Notes: generated by a model from the letters alone, not told the origin. Counted from the first letter of the stretch, positions 8,833 to 18,470 are shown. The stretch is 64,000 nt of DNA from Fastidiosipila sp963510375 (GCA_963510375.1 CAUPES010000005.1:1-64000), one strand, 5' to 3'. A program made the numbers and translations.

Positions 8833-8855
8833 TAATGATTGTTTAGAGGTAAGAA

Positions 8856-10310
8856 ATGACAAAATTAATCACATACCCAGACTCTTTGGGTGGAAATTTA
8901 AAAGAGTTAGAACAAGTTTTAGAAGAAGATTTTAAAGGGATCTTCTCTGGAGTGCATATTTTGCCACCATATCCTTCCTCAGGAGATAGAGGATTTGCTC
9001 CAATCGATTACAAACAAATAGATCCAAGATTTGGAAATTGGGACGATATAAGCAGAATCGCTGAAAAATATGATTTGACCTTAGATTTTATGGTTAATCA
9101 TGTCTCAGCTCAATCAAAGATGTTTAAAGATTACTTAGAGAATGGTGACGACTCTGAGTACAAGGACTTTTTCTTAACTCCAGAAAAAATCTTTGGCAAA
9201 AATGAGCCTAGTGAAGAGGATATAAAAAATCTTGTGCTTAGAAGGAAACGTCCATGGTCTGATTATCAATTAGCAAATGGCGAGACAGTAAGGATATGGA
9301 CCACCTTTGGTGGACAAGATCCATCAGAGCAGTTAGATGTTGATATAAATACAGATATTGTAAGAAATTATTACAAAGATCTATTCCAGTTCTTTGCTTC
9401 TAAAGGATTAAAAGAGCTAAGAATGGATGCTATAGCCTATGCAGTTAAAAAACCAGGAACTTCATGTTTCTTCGTCGAACCTGAAATATATGACTTTATG
9501 AATTGGATTGAAGCTGAAGCAAATAAGACTGGTATCAAGATACTGCACGAAATTCATGCACCGTTGAAAGATATGAGAAAGCTAGCTCAAAAGAAATATC
9601 AAAACTATGACTTCTTAATCTCATATGCGATTTTAGAAGCATTATTACTGAAAGATGCAAAACTCCTAGTTAAGTTACTAGAGGATCCAGACAGACCAGA
9701 TGATTGGGTAACACTAATTGATTGCCATGATGGTATTCCAGTTCAACCAGATATGAACGGAATCTTGAATGAAGCAGATATGGTGGAAGTGGTTAATATC
9801 ACTGAGAGAAATGGGGCTAAATTTACAGAGCTGCACTCAACAGAGAAGGCTTATGAAAATGCTCCAAACGTACATCAAATCTGTGGAACTCTTTACTCGC
9901 TATTAGGTGAAGATGATGATTCATTTGTATTAGCAAGAGCAATTCAATTATTTGTTCCAGGAATACCACAAGTCTACTATGAAGGTATCTTCGGTGGTGT
10001 TCATGACTATCCTGAATATGAAAGAACAGGTGATGGTCGTGAACTAAATAGAAGAAACTATAGTAGAGAAGATATACGTGAAGCTTTACAAAGAGAAAGA
10101 ACCCAAAGAATTCTAAAATTGATTGAGTTTAGGAATAAGAATAAGTTCTTTGAAGGAAACTTCAGTGTTGCCTATTCTGAAAATAAACTGGAATTAATTT
10201 GGACAAATATTTCTGACGAATATGATACTAAGTTGGAAATTGACTTGACTAGTTTAGAAGCTAGTGTGGTTACAACTAAATCAGAAAAAGAAGAAAGATT
10301 CACAATCTAA
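8856..10310 (+). CDS. gtfA: GH13_18 disaccharide phosphorylase (sucrose-phosphorylase-like)
   Basis: 484 residues, cytosolic, the usual length of sucrose phosphorylases. The family converts a glucosyl disaccharide plus phosphate to glucose-1-phosphate and a free acceptor. Nucleophile Asp191 (ELRMDAIAYAVKK), acid/base Glu232 (HEIHAP) and Asp292 (DCHDGIP) are visible. The loop after Glu232 reads HAPLKD, not the HEHY of classical sucrose phosphorylases, and DGIPV differs from DGIGV. The subfamily also contains sucrose-6'-phosphate, glucosylglycerol and glucosylglycerate phosphorylases, so specificity is open. GAGGTAAGAA precedes the ATG. It is the last gene of the ROK-led operon, as gtfA is in msm loci. 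Confidence 0.82.
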   Translation: MTKLITYPDSLGGNLKELEQVLEEDFKGIFSGVHILPPYPSSGDRGFAPIDYKQIDPRFGNWDDISRIAEKYDLTLDFMVNHVSAQSKMFKDYLENGDDSEYKDFFLTPEKIFGKNEPSEEDIKNLVLRRKRPWSDYQLANGETVRIWTTFGGQDPSEQLDVDINTDIVRNYYKDLFQFFASKGLKELRMDAIAYAVKKPGTSCFFVEPEIYDFMNWIEAEANKTGIKILHEIHAPLKDMRKLAQKKYQNYDFLISYAILEALLLKDAKLLVKLLEDPDRPDDWVTLIDCHDGIPVQPDMNGILNEADMVEVVNITERNGAKFTELHSTEKAYENAPNVHQICGTLYSLLGEDDDSFVLARAIQLFVPGIPQVYYEGIFGGVHDYPEYERTGDGRELNRRNYSREDIREALQRERTQRILKLIEFRNKNKFFEGNFSVAYSENKLELIWTNISDEYDTKLEIDLTSLEASVVTTKSEKEERFTI

Positions 10311-10335
10311 TTCATAATTTCATAATTATAAGAAA

Positions 10336-10380
10336 ATGGGGATGTTAGTTATACGAACTAGCATCCCTCTTTAAATTTTA
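10336..10380. terminator. Bidirectional terminator between the GH13_18 and AraC genes
   Basis: GGGGATGTTAGTT at 10338-10350 pairs with AACTAGCATCCCT at 10356-10368, with G-U pairs. It is followed by T-rich sequence rightward and by TTTTCTTAT in the minus direction. The flanking genes converge here. Confidence 0.8.
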
Positions 10381-11225
10381 TTTTTTTCTCTCCATTCAGT
10401 AGGACTACATTTATTGATATTTCTAAAAGCTTTAGAAAAAGCTAATTGATTAGAATAACCTATTTGTTCAGAAATTTCATTTATTAAAAGGTTAGAATTT
10501 TCTAATAAAGTTTTTGCTTTTTTCATTCTATAATCGATTAAGAAAGAGTGAGGGCTAACTCCGATAACCTTTTTAAACAATTTACTAAAGTAAGAAGAAT
10601 TAAGTCCACATGCACTAGAAATATCTTCTACAGAAATAGGCTCAGAATAATGTCGAGAAATGTAATTTATAGCTTCGCTAATATAGTAATCTTGAAGTGA
10701 CTTATCTGATTTTTGGATATGTTTAATTGAAGTTTCGCATAGAGTATCTAAGAAAATATATGCTTTGCCTATTAAGTGTAGAGTAGTTTTACCAGAATTA
10801 TCAACAATATCCATGATAGAATTTTCAAGAGCTTTACTTTCTTTAACAGTTCTAGCTTGATAAATAGGAGATTTTTCTCTTAGTCCAGAAAGATTTAAAA
10901 TTTCTTTAACTAATAAACCCGAAAATTCAATCCAACTGTACTCCCACGGGTCTTGTTCATCAGCGTAATACGAAGTTATTAAGTTAGGATAAATTAGAAA
11001 ACCTTCATTTTGTTTAATGGTAAATTCATAAGATTCGTAAGGGGAAATATCAATCTTAAAATATCCTTTTCCTTTTGAGACATAATGAAATAAAAAGTGG
11101 TTACGTCTATATGGACCAAAGGATTGAAGAGGTTCACAACGTTCCCAACCGAATTGATGAATTTTAAGATCAATAAAATTTTCATCCGGAAATACATAAA
11201 ATTTAAATTTGTTATTTTTTTCCAT
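10371..11225 (-). CDS. AraC/XylS-family transcriptional regulator (MsmR/RafR-like position)
   Basis: About 284 residues from the ATG ending at 11225; an ATG seven codons upstream is possible. The N-terminal half is a cupin-like sensor with HYVSKGKGYFK. The C-terminal 100 residues hold two helix-turn-helices (EDISSACGLNSSYFSKLFKK and INEISEQIGYSNQLAFSKAF). It is divergent from the second ABC importer and alpha-galactosidase, which it probably activates in response to an alpha-galactoside or its product. I prefer the later start because the earlier one overlaps a putative AraC half-site and has no ribosome site. Confidence 0.88.
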   Translation of the reverse strand: MEKNNKFKFYVFPDENFIDLKIHQFGWERCEPLQSFGPYRRNHFLFHYVSKGKGYFKIDISPYESYEFTIKQNEGFLIYPNLITSYYADEQDPWEYSWIEFSGLLVKEILNLSGLREKSPIYQARTVKESKALENSIMDIVDNSGKTTLHLIGKAYIFLDTLCETSIKHIQKSDKSLQDYYISEAINYISRHYSEPISVEDISSACGLNSSYFSKLFKKVIGVSPHSFLIDYRMKKAKTLLENSNLLINEISEQIGYSNQLAFSKAFRNINKCSPTEWREKNKI

Positions 11226-11244
11226 GTTTTTCTTTCTAAAATAC

Positions 11245-11333
11245 ATATGTTAAAAAAAGTTTTTATATGTCATAAACAGTATATTAGTTAGATAATGACA
11301 TATTAAGTATTGCTTAATAACATTTTAACATAT
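11245..11333. promoter_or_regulatory. Nested ATATGT half-sites in the AraC-ABC divergent promoter
   Basis: ATATGTTAA at 11245 and ATATGTCAT at 11265 are direct repeats 20 bases apart. Their inverted copies are ATGACATAT at 11295-11303 and TTAACATAT at 11325-11333. The last one overlaps the expected -35 of the rightward promoter. AraC-family proteins typically bind such direct repeats about two helical turns apart. Confidence 0.5.
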
Positions 11334-11351
11334 ATTTATCTTTTATATAAT
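11324..11351 (+). promoter_or_regulatory. Putative promoter of the second ABC operon
   Basis: A perfect TATAAT lies at 11346-11351. The -35 is poor (TTTAAC at 11324-11329, spacer 16), as expected for an activator-dependent promoter. The leader to the gene at 11471 is about 110 bases and contains a small inverted repeat (AGTAAT...ATTACT). Confidence 0.45.
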
Positions 11352-11470
11352 AAATAGTGTAAATAAATGCATGGAGTAAGTTAAAGTGCACAATGAGATC
11401 TTTAGTAATTGTTGATTACTCACTAATTTTAAAAAAAGTTGTGTAATATTATTAGAAAGGATAAGTTTAC

Positions 11471-12403
11471 ATGTTAGGGAAAAACAAAATGAAGAGATTA
11501 ATTGAACAAAAATATTTATTTCTCCTTCTTTTACCAGCTTTAATCTGGGTTATTTTTATATGTTATGCGCCTATGACTGGATTGTACATGGCATTTATCA
11601 ATTATACGCCTAGAGGTGAGGGATATTTCAAAGATATGATAAATTCTAAATTTGTAGGATTTGATTGGTTTAGATATTTCTTCGAAACAGATTTTTCAAA
11701 GATTATGAGAAATACAGTTATAACGAGTGTATTTACAATAATTTTTTCATTTCCATTACCTATTATTTTAGCTATAAGTTTACAAGAAATTAAAAATATT
11801 AAATTAAAAAGTTTTGTACAAACAGTTTCATATTTACCTTATTTCATTTCATGGGTTATAGCGTCTAATATTTTCATTTCTTTTTTATCAACTGATGGTG
11901 TAATAAATGATATTTTTGTAGGATTAGGAGTTATTTCAGATCCAATTCCATTCTTTCAAAGAGGACCATATTTCTGGGTTATCATAGCAATAGCAAACAC
12001 TTGGAAAAATTTCGGTTATAGTGCAATTATATACTTAGCTTCTATAGCTAATATAGATAAAGAATTATATGAGGCAGCTTGGGTAGAAGGAGCAAATAGA
12101 TGGCAGAGAATTAAATATATTACATTGCCAGGTTTAAAGTCAGTGACACTTCTAATGTTAATAATAGCTGTTGGGAATGTATTGAATACAGGATTTGAGC
12201 AGCATTTGCTGATGGGGAATGATTCAATATTAGATTATTCTGATGTGTTGGACACATATTCATATAGATATGGTTTGAAAAATGGTATGTACTCTTATGG
12301 TACAGCTGTTGGATTATTTAAGTCTGTATTTTCCTTCGTCTTAGTAATTATAGCCAATAGAATTACAAAATATTTCAGTGATGATGGTGAGGCTTTGTTC
12401 TAA
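11471..12403 (+). CDS. ABC transporter permease, LplB/YtfT-like carbohydrate type
   Basis: 310 residues and about six membrane segments. The N-terminal pattern (LLLLPALIWVIFICYAPMTG) is typical of LplB-family permeases. The coupling loop EAAWVEGANRWQRIKYITLP is intact. AGAAAGGAT precedes the ATG. It forms an importer with the next permease and the lipoprotein at 13382. Location next to an AraC regulator and an alpha-galactosidase suggests uptake of alpha-galactosides. Confidence 0.88.
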   Translation: MLGKNKMKRLIEQKYLFLLLLPALIWVIFICYAPMTGLYMAFINYTPRGEGYFKDMINSKFVGFDWFRYFFETDFSKIMRNTVITSVFTIIFSFPLPIILAISLQEIKNIKLKSFVQTVSYLPYFISWVIASNIFISFLSTDGVINDIFVGLGVISDPIPFFQRGPYFWVIIAIANTWKNFGYSAIIYLASIANIDKELYEAAWVEGANRWQRIKYITLPGLKSVTLLMLIIAVGNVLNTGFEQHLLMGNDSILDYSDVLDTYSYRYGLKNGMYSYGTAVGLFKSVFSFVLVIIANRITKYFSDDGEALF

Positions 12404-12423
12404 AAGAAAGTGAGGATAAAATT

Positions 12424-13326
12424 ATGGATGTTAAAAATAATAATAAAATTAAAAGGAATTCATCGATTTCCGATTGCATTTTGACTTTAATTGTTGTGTT
12501 AATAAGTATAGTTGTTGTAATAATATGTTTGTATCCATTTTTAAATATTGCGGCTATTTCAATAAATGATGCTCAAGATGCAATGCGAGGTGGAATTTAC
12601 CTATGGCCAAGAAAAATAAGCTTTGAAAGTTATAAAGATATTCTTTCACGTTCCACTTTTATGCATGCTTCTTTAGTAACATTAATAAGAACATTAATTG
12701 GTACTCCATTAGCAGTTATTTGTACAACAGCATTCGCGTATGTTTTATCAAGAAAGGATTTAGTTGGAAGACGATTTTGGACAGTTTTATTTATCTTTAC
12801 AATGTATTTTGGTGGCGGACAAGTACCTTATTATATGGTTCTAAAAAATATAAATTTACTTGATAACTTCTGGGTATTTATTTTTCCAAATCTAATTAGT
12901 GTTTATAATATGATACTTATAAGAAACTATATTAATAACATGCCAAAAACAATTTTTGAAGCTTCAAAAATTGATGGAGCGAATGATCTTCAATTATTCT
13001 TCAAGATTGTATTACCATTGGCAAAACCTGTTGTTATGGCAGTTGCTTTATTTGTAGCTATAATGCATTGGAATTCATGGTTTGATGCCTATTTATATAC
13101 AAATAAACAAGAATTAAAGACAATGCAATCTATTTTGGTGGAAATTTTAAATCAGTACCAAACAAGCGGTGCTAATCAGACATTGATTAGAGGAGAGCAA
13201 TCTATAACTCCGGATAGTATAAGAATGGCAGCTACAATGGTTGCAACTATTCCAATTATTCTTGCATATCCATTTATTCAAAAATACTTTGTAGGTGGAA
13301 TGATGTCAGGTGCAGTAAAAGGTTAA
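12424..13326 (+). CDS. ABC transporter permease, LplC/YtcP type
   Basis: 300 residues with six hydrophobic segments and the coupling loop EASKIDGANDLQLFFKIVLP. GAGGAT lies upstream of the ATG and 20 bases separate it from the preceding gene. It is the second membrane subunit of this importer. As in the first importer, no ATPase gene is adjacent. Confidence 0.9.
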   Translation: MDVKNNNKIKRNSSISDCILTLIVVLISIVVVIICLYPFLNIAAISINDAQDAMRGGIYLWPRKISFESYKDILSRSTFMHASLVTLIRTLIGTPLAVICTTAFAYVLSRKDLVGRRFWTVLFIFTMYFGGGQVPYYMVLKNINLLDNFWVFIFPNLISVYNMILIRNYINNMPKTIFEASKIDGANDLQLFFKIVLPLAKPVVMAVALFVAIMHWNSWFDAYLYTNKQELKTMQSILVEILNQYQTSGANQTLIRGEQSITPDSIRMAATMVATIPIILAYPFIQKYFVGGMMSGAVKG

Positions 13327-13381
13327 CAAAATGCAGATATGCATTAAATAAAAATTTGTATAGAGAGAGGAGTATATACGA

Positions 13382-14998
13382 ATGAAAAACAAAAAACTAT
13401 TTGGTAAAGTTGCGATAGCATTATCGTTAGTAATAGGATTGAGTTCCTGTGCACAAGGAGGTTCAAATAAAGGACAGAGTAAATCTGGTAGTAACGAACA
13501 AGGATCAAATGAAAAAGTTACAATTTCATTTTTCGACAAGAATTCAGGTAGCAAGACTTTTGATGATGATATTGCAAAAGAAATTATGAAGAAGACTGGT
13601 GTTGAAATAAAAGTTGAAAATCCATCAGGTGATCCTACTGAAAAACTAAATTTAATGTTAACAGGTCAAAATTATCCAGATATTGTTTTAATGGATAGAG
13701 GAGATCAAATCGTAAACAGATATATTGAAGCAGATGCTTTAATTCCGCTAAATGATTTGATAGATCAACATTCAGAACATATTAAGCCAATGTACGGTGA
13801 AGTTCTAAATAAAAGTAGACACACAGATGGTAAAAATTATTATTTGAATAACTGGTATGGAGTAGACCCAGATGCTTCCGCTGGTGTATTGATGAGAAAA
13901 GACTTGCTTTCTGAGATTGTAGGGGAAGAAAGAGCAAATGATCCAAGCCCGTTCACACAAAATGAATATATTGATATTCTAAAACAATTTAAGGCAAGAC
14001 ATCCAGAAATTAATGGTAAAGAATCAATAGCCTTAACACTTGATGCAGACAGTAAGAATTACGAGGGGACTCTTTTTGGGATGTATGGTTTGAAAGTGTA
14101 TGACAAACTAGAAGACGGGACTTTACAATTCAAAGAAAAAACCCCAGAATATAAAAAAGCTATAAGCTTTCTAAATGGGTTATTTAATGATGGGTTGTTG
14201 GACCGAAAATGGGCATCAATGAATAAAGAGCAATGGACTCAAGAATTATCGTCTGGTCATGTTTTTTCAACATTTGCATCATATTGGGATACAGATGCAG
14301 TAAATACAGCTTTATCAAGTACTATAGGTGAAAATGCAAAATTTTACAGCTACAAAGTAGTACCGGAAGGAGTTTCTGCAGACAAAACGACTTACAACGG
14401 TAGATCGACATTAGGTTGGGATGCAATTGCGATAACAAAAAATTGTAAGAATCCAGAAGCTGCTATTAAATTAATTGATTTCTTGGTTAGTGAAGAAGGT
14501 CAATACTTGATGATGTGGGGAATAGAGAAAAAACATTGGACATATGATGAAAATAATGTTCATGTTCCTAATGAAGATATTGTTAAAGGATTCCAAGACG
14601 ATTTTAATGGAACGAGTTTAGAAACTGGAATTAGAAAATGGACTTGGTTCATTAAGAATGGAAAAGGCTCAGATGGAACACCATATGATATGGCTACAAA
14701 ATATCATTTACAACCAACTGCCGAATTTGCAAACAAAGTCTTTAGTGAAAGCGATTTCTATGATACAGCTGATTATGCAGGATTAGAACCTGCAGGAAGT
14801 TCTCCAGAAGGCTTGAAATATCAGAGACTTTTAGACATTAGAACAAAAACTTTTCCTAATTTAGTGAATTCAGATGGATCAAAACTAGAGAGTTTATACC
14901 AAAACATGATTCAAGAAATGAATGCATCAGGATTAGAAGAAATTGAGAAATTAATTTCTAATAAGTATCAAGAGCGTATGGAGATGTGGAAAAAATAA
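13382..14998 (+). CDS. ABC transporter substrate-binding lipoprotein, LplA/YtcQ type
   Basis: 538 residues. The signal peptide ends in a lipobox (IGLSSC, Cys24), followed by a Gly/Ser/Asn-rich linker and a long solute-binding domain of the size typical for this family. GAGAGAGGAG precedes the ATG. It is the receptor for the permeases upstream. The ligand is inferred, from the alpha-galactosidase that follows, to be a raffinose-family oligosaccharide or melibiose. Confidence 0.86.
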   Translation: MKNKKLFGKVAIALSLVIGLSSCAQGGSNKGQSKSGSNEQGSNEKVTISFFDKNSGSKTFDDDIAKEIMKKTGVEIKVENPSGDPTEKLNLMLTGQNYPDIVLMDRGDQIVNRYIEADALIPLNDLIDQHSEHIKPMYGEVLNKSRHTDGKNYYLNNWYGVDPDASAGVLMRKDLLSEIVGEERANDPSPFTQNEYIDILKQFKARHPEINGKESIALTLDADSKNYEGTLFGMYGLKVYDKLEDGTLQFKEKTPEYKKAISFLNGLFNDGLLDRKWASMNKEQWTQELSSGHVFSTFASYWDTDAVNTALSSTIGENAKFYSYKVVPEGVSADKTTYNGRSTLGWDAIAITKNCKNPEAAIKLIDFLVSEEGQYLMMWGIEKKHWTYDENNVHVPNEDIVKGFQDDFNGTSLETGIRKWTWFIKNGKGSDGTPYDMATKYHLQPTAEFANKVFSESDFYDTADYAGLEPAGSSPEGLKYQRLLDIRTKTFPNLVNSDGSKLESLYQNMIQEMNASGLEEIEKLISNKYQERMEMWKK

Positions 14999-15017
14999 AT
15001 ATTATTCACTAATCAAC

Positions 15018-15060
15018 CTAGGGAATGCTTTAAAAATTAATGTATTCCCTAGATTATTTT
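15018..15060 (+). other. Intercistronic hairpin between binding protein and alpha-galactosidase genes
   Basis: CTAGGGAAT at 15018-15026 pairs perfectly with ATTCCCTAG at 15044-15052, followed by ATTATTTT. It is a partial terminator or a stabilising 3' hairpin for the binding-protein message, as in the first importer operon. Confidence 0.6.
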
Positions 15061-15080
15061 AAAGAAGACAAGGAGAGAAT

Positions 15081-17318
15081 ATGAAGGTTATAAACAACCC
15101 TCGACATATAATTTTTAATGAAAAAGATAGCACTTTCACAATTAACTCAAATAAAAGTACTTATCAAATGAAAGTAGATGAAAATAAGTCTTTGTCACAT
15201 ACATGGTATGGAAAGAGAACAGTAGGTTCAGATTATTCTTATATTTTCACTCACATGGATGTAGGGTTTTCAGGTAATCCTGGAGATAGGAGTACTGACA
15301 AGACTTATTCATTTGATACCTTACCTCAGGAGTTTCCTCAATATGGAACTGGTGATTTTAGAATTAATGCTTTGGACGTACTTTGGGAAAATGGCACTAG
15401 AGGGACAGATTTTAGATATTCTTCGCATGAGTTTTACTCAGGAAAGTATAATTTAGAAGGTCAACCTCACTTTTGGAGTCGTGAAGATAATGAAGCAGAA
15501 ACATTAGTAATAACTCTTAAGGACAGATTTTCTGAATTAAAATTAGAATTATATTATTCAGTATTTCCAGAGTTTGATTTAATTACTAGATCAGCAAAGT
15601 TGATTAATGAAACTAGTGAAACCGTTTTTATTAAGAACTTTGCTTCTGCTGCCCTTGACTTTGTATATTCTGATTTCGAAGTTTTGCATTTACCAGGACA
15701 ACACACAGGTGAGAGAAACGCAGAGATTACTGAGCTAGGTAGAAATATTTTCCAAGTGAGAAGTACTAGAGGTACATCAAGTCATCAGCACAACCCAAGT
15801 ATAATACTTCAGGGTAAAGATACTACAGAGCTTGTTGGTGAAGCCTATGGTATCAGTTTGGTTTATAGTGGTGGATTTAATATATCTTGCGAAAAAGATC
15901 AGCTTGGACAGATAAGAGTAGTCGCAGGTATAGATGATAGTAACTTTAACTGGAAGCTAAAAGCAGGAGAAAGTTTTGAAACTCCAGAATTAGCTCTTTC
16001 ATATAGCAGTAATGGTAGAGGTGAACTAAGCAGGAACTTACATAATGCTGTAAATAACAACTTAATCAAGAGTAATTGGGTTAACAAACGTAGACCTGTA
16101 TTAGTAAACAACTGGGAAGCTACATACTTTGATTTTACTAAAGATAAAATTCTAGAGATTGTAAGAAAAGCTAAAGAATTGAACTTTGATCTTTTTGTCT
16201 TAGATGATGGTTGGTTTGGCAAGCGTGATTTAGATATATCAGGTCTAGGTGACTGGATCCCTAATGAAGCTAAACTAGGTGGTACTTTAGGAGATTTGGC
16301 TAAAGAGGTTAATGAACTTGGTTTAGATTTTGGTATTTGGATGGAACCAGAGATGGTTAATGAGGATAGTGATTTGTACAGAACACATCCTGAGTGGGCA
16401 TTAGCGATACCAGGAAAGTCCCCAGTGCGTGCGAGAACACAGTTGGTGTTAGATTTTAGTAGAAAAGATGTGCAAGATTTTGCTATAGAGGCATTAGATA
16501 ATGTACTTCAATCAGGTAATATTTCATATTTGAAATGGGATATGAATAGATCATTATTTGATTTATATAGTGCGGTATTACCAGCAGATAGACAGGGAGA
16601 GGTGTCACATCAATATGTACTTGGTGTATACCGTGTATTCCAGCATTTATTGGATAACTATCCTGATTTATTGGTTGAAGGCTGCAGTGGTGGTGGTGGA
16701 AGATTTGACCTAGGTATGTTGTACTATACACCTCAGATATGGACAAGTGATAATACTGATGCAATAGATAGAACTAGAATTCAACATGGAACTTCATTCT
16801 TCTATCCTTTATCAACTATTTCTGCACATGTTTCTGCTGTTCCTAATCACCAGAACCAGAGAGTTGTGCCAATTAGTACAAGAGCTGCTACAGCATTGCA
16901 GGGTGCATTTGGTTATGAGCTAGATCTGAATACTCTCACTGAGGCGGAGCAAGAATTTACCAAGAAGTTTATTAGTTTTTATAACGAATACTGGGAAACA
17001 GTTCAAAAGGGTGATTATTACAGAATTATTGATCCGTATGTGGATAAATACATAACTGCGTGGGAGATGGTAGATAAGAGCAAAAACAATGCTATCTTAG
17101 TAGTTGTTTATAAGGATTTAATGACAGGCAGACTGCCAAAGTTAATTAGATGGCAAGGCTTAGATAGAAACGCGACCTACAAACTAACTTTATATAATGG
17201 AGAAGGTAGACAAGTTCTAGGAGAGTATAAAGCTGCTGATCTAGAAACAGCTGGGTTAAAGATTGAACAAGCAAGTAGAAATTATGATGCAGTTTGGTAC
17301 GTAGCAGAAAAGATGTAA
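15081..17318 (+). CDS. aga: GH36 alpha-galactosidase
   Basis: 745 residues, cytosolic, the normal length for bacterial GH36. It removes terminal alpha-1,6-galactose from melibiose, raffinose and stachyose, leaving sucrose for the GH13_18 and GH32 enzymes. The nucleophile is Asp487 in LKWDMNR and the acid/base Asp557 in WTSDNTDA. The VNNWEATYF, DDGWFG and GCSGGGGRFD motifs are all present. AAGGAGAG precedes the ATG. It closes the second ABC operon, 82 bp after the binding protein. Confidence 0.94.
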   Translation: MKVINNPRHIIFNEKDSTFTINSNKSTYQMKVDENKSLSHTWYGKRTVGSDYSYIFTHMDVGFSGNPGDRSTDKTYSFDTLPQEFPQYGTGDFRINALDVLWENGTRGTDFRYSSHEFYSGKYNLEGQPHFWSREDNEAETLVITLKDRFSELKLELYYSVFPEFDLITRSAKLINETSETVFIKNFASAALDFVYSDFEVLHLPGQHTGERNAEITELGRNIFQVRSTRGTSSHQHNPSIILQGKDTTELVGEAYGISLVYSGGFNISCEKDQLGQIRVVAGIDDSNFNWKLKAGESFETPELALSYSSNGRGELSRNLHNAVNNNLIKSNWVNKRRPVLVNNWEATYFDFTKDKILEIVRKAKELNFDLFVLDDGWFGKRDLDISGLGDWIPNEAKLGGTLGDLAKEVNELGLDFGIWMEPEMVNEDSDLYRTHPEWALAIPGKSPVRARTQLVLDFSRKDVQDFAIEALDNVLQSGNISYLKWDMNRSLFDLYSAVLPADRQGEVSHQYVLGVYRVFQHLLDNYPDLLVEGCSGGGGRFDLGMLYYTPQIWTSDNTDAIDRTRIQHGTSFFYPLSTISAHVSAVPNHQNQRVVPISTRAATALQGAFGYELDLNTLTEAEQEFTKKFISFYNEYWETVQKGDYYRIIDPYVDKYITAWEMVDKSKNNAILVVVYKDLMTGRLPKLIRWQGLDRNATYKLTLYNGEGRQVLGEYKAADLETAGLKIEQASRNYDAVWYVAEKM

Positions 17319-17342
17319 TTGATGCTGCTAAATATATGAGAT

Positions 17343-17385
17343 AAATAACGGCTTGAAGATTTTAATCTTCAAGCCGTTATTTAAT
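17343..17385. terminator. Bidirectional terminator between alpha-galactosidase and fructokinase
   Basis: A 19 bp near-perfect stem (17343-17361 with 17364-17382, core ACGGCTTGAAGATT) lies between convergent genes. A/T runs flank both ends. Confidence 0.85.
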
Positions 17386-17432
17386 GTTGTAAATTATAAT
17401 GTTAGTTTTTAGAGAAACCTAAAATATCAATT

Positions 17433-18455
17433 TTAAACATTATAAAACTCATTAAACTCCTCACTACTTGGAATACTTGGAATTCCGCCGTGTTTTAGAG
17501 TTGATAATCCAGCAAATTTATTTGCGAAATCGAGGTGGTTTTCCAGGTCCTTGAAGTCTAGAATCCACTCTTGGAAGTTTTCTCTGTTAGTAGTTTTATT
17601 ATATTGGTCTAAGTTTAAACTGCTTAAGAACGCACCAGTAAAAATATCTCCAGCTCCAGTTGTATCAACAGCGTTAATCTCAAATTCATTTTTTCTGAAA
17701 ACGAAACGCAAGTCATTTGTTACTTGATCGTAATAGTAAGCTTTAGAGCCTTCTTTACCTGAGGTATAGAGTATCAACTTAATATCAGTATGACTAAAGA
17801 GATCTCTTATATAATTTTCTGGAAGTATATCAGTTAGACAATTTAGGTCGTCATCGCTTAATTTAACTATATCAGCGTTTTTGAAACCCCAATGAACTTG
17901 GTCCAAAAGATTTTTCTGACTATCCCAGAGATCCAATCTTATATTTGGATCAAAGCTAATCACAGCACCATTATCTTTAGCTGTTTTTAAAGCGAGTCTA
18001 GTTGCTTCACGACTTTGCTCAGTAATTAGAGAGATGCTGCCAAAATGGAAGAAATTAGTATTAGTTAGTGCATTTTTGCTATCTTCGTTAAGTCTAATAA
18101 ACATATCTGCACCAGGTTTTCTTGCAAAGCTAAACTCTCGATCACCGTTTTGGTCCAATGATACGAAAGCTAGGGTAGTGAATGCTTCTTCAGTCTTTTG
18201 AATTAAAGAAGTATCAATATTTATTGTTTGAAGTGTATTTATAAGAACTTCACCAAAATGATCAGCACCCACAGATCCTATAAATGCTGTGCTTAATCCT
18301 AGTTTCTGAGCACAGGCAACTACGTTTGCAGGAGCACCACCAGGATTGGCTGCATAAATTTCGGTTTCAGGGTTTGCATTACCTTTAATCTCATTTGATA
18401 TTGTAAAGTCAATTAATAACTCACCTAACGTAATTAAATCGTATTTTTTTGACAT
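17433..18455 (-). CDS. scrK: Fructokinase, PfkB family
   Basis: About 340 residues. It phosphorylates the fructose released by the GH32 enzyme. PfkB signatures are visible: NPGGAPANVVACAQKLG near the N-terminus and VDTTGAGDIFTG near the C-terminus, with Asp in GAGD as base. I start at MSKKYD because AAAGGATG acts as its ribosome site; an ATG three codons upstream lies inside that site. It begins 15 bases after the GH32 gene and forms an operon with it. Confidence 0.9.
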   Translation of the reverse strand: MSKKYDLITLGELLIDFTISNEIKGNANPETEIYAANPGGAPANVVACAQKLGLSTAFIGSVGADHFGEVLINTLQTINIDTSLIQKTEEAFTTLAFVSLDQNGDREFSFARKPGADMFIRLNEDSKNALTNTNFFHFGSISLITEQSREATRLALKTAKDNGAVISFDPNIRLDLWDSQKNLLDQVHWGFKNADIVKLSDDDLNCLTDILPENYIRDLFSHTDIKLILYTSGKEGSKAYYYDQVTNDLRFVFRKNEFEINAVDTTGAGDIFTGAFLSSLNLDQYNKTTNRENFQEWILDFKDLENHLDFANKFAGLSTLKHGGIPSIPSSEEFNEFYNV

Positions 18456-18470
18456 ATCACACATCCTTTT

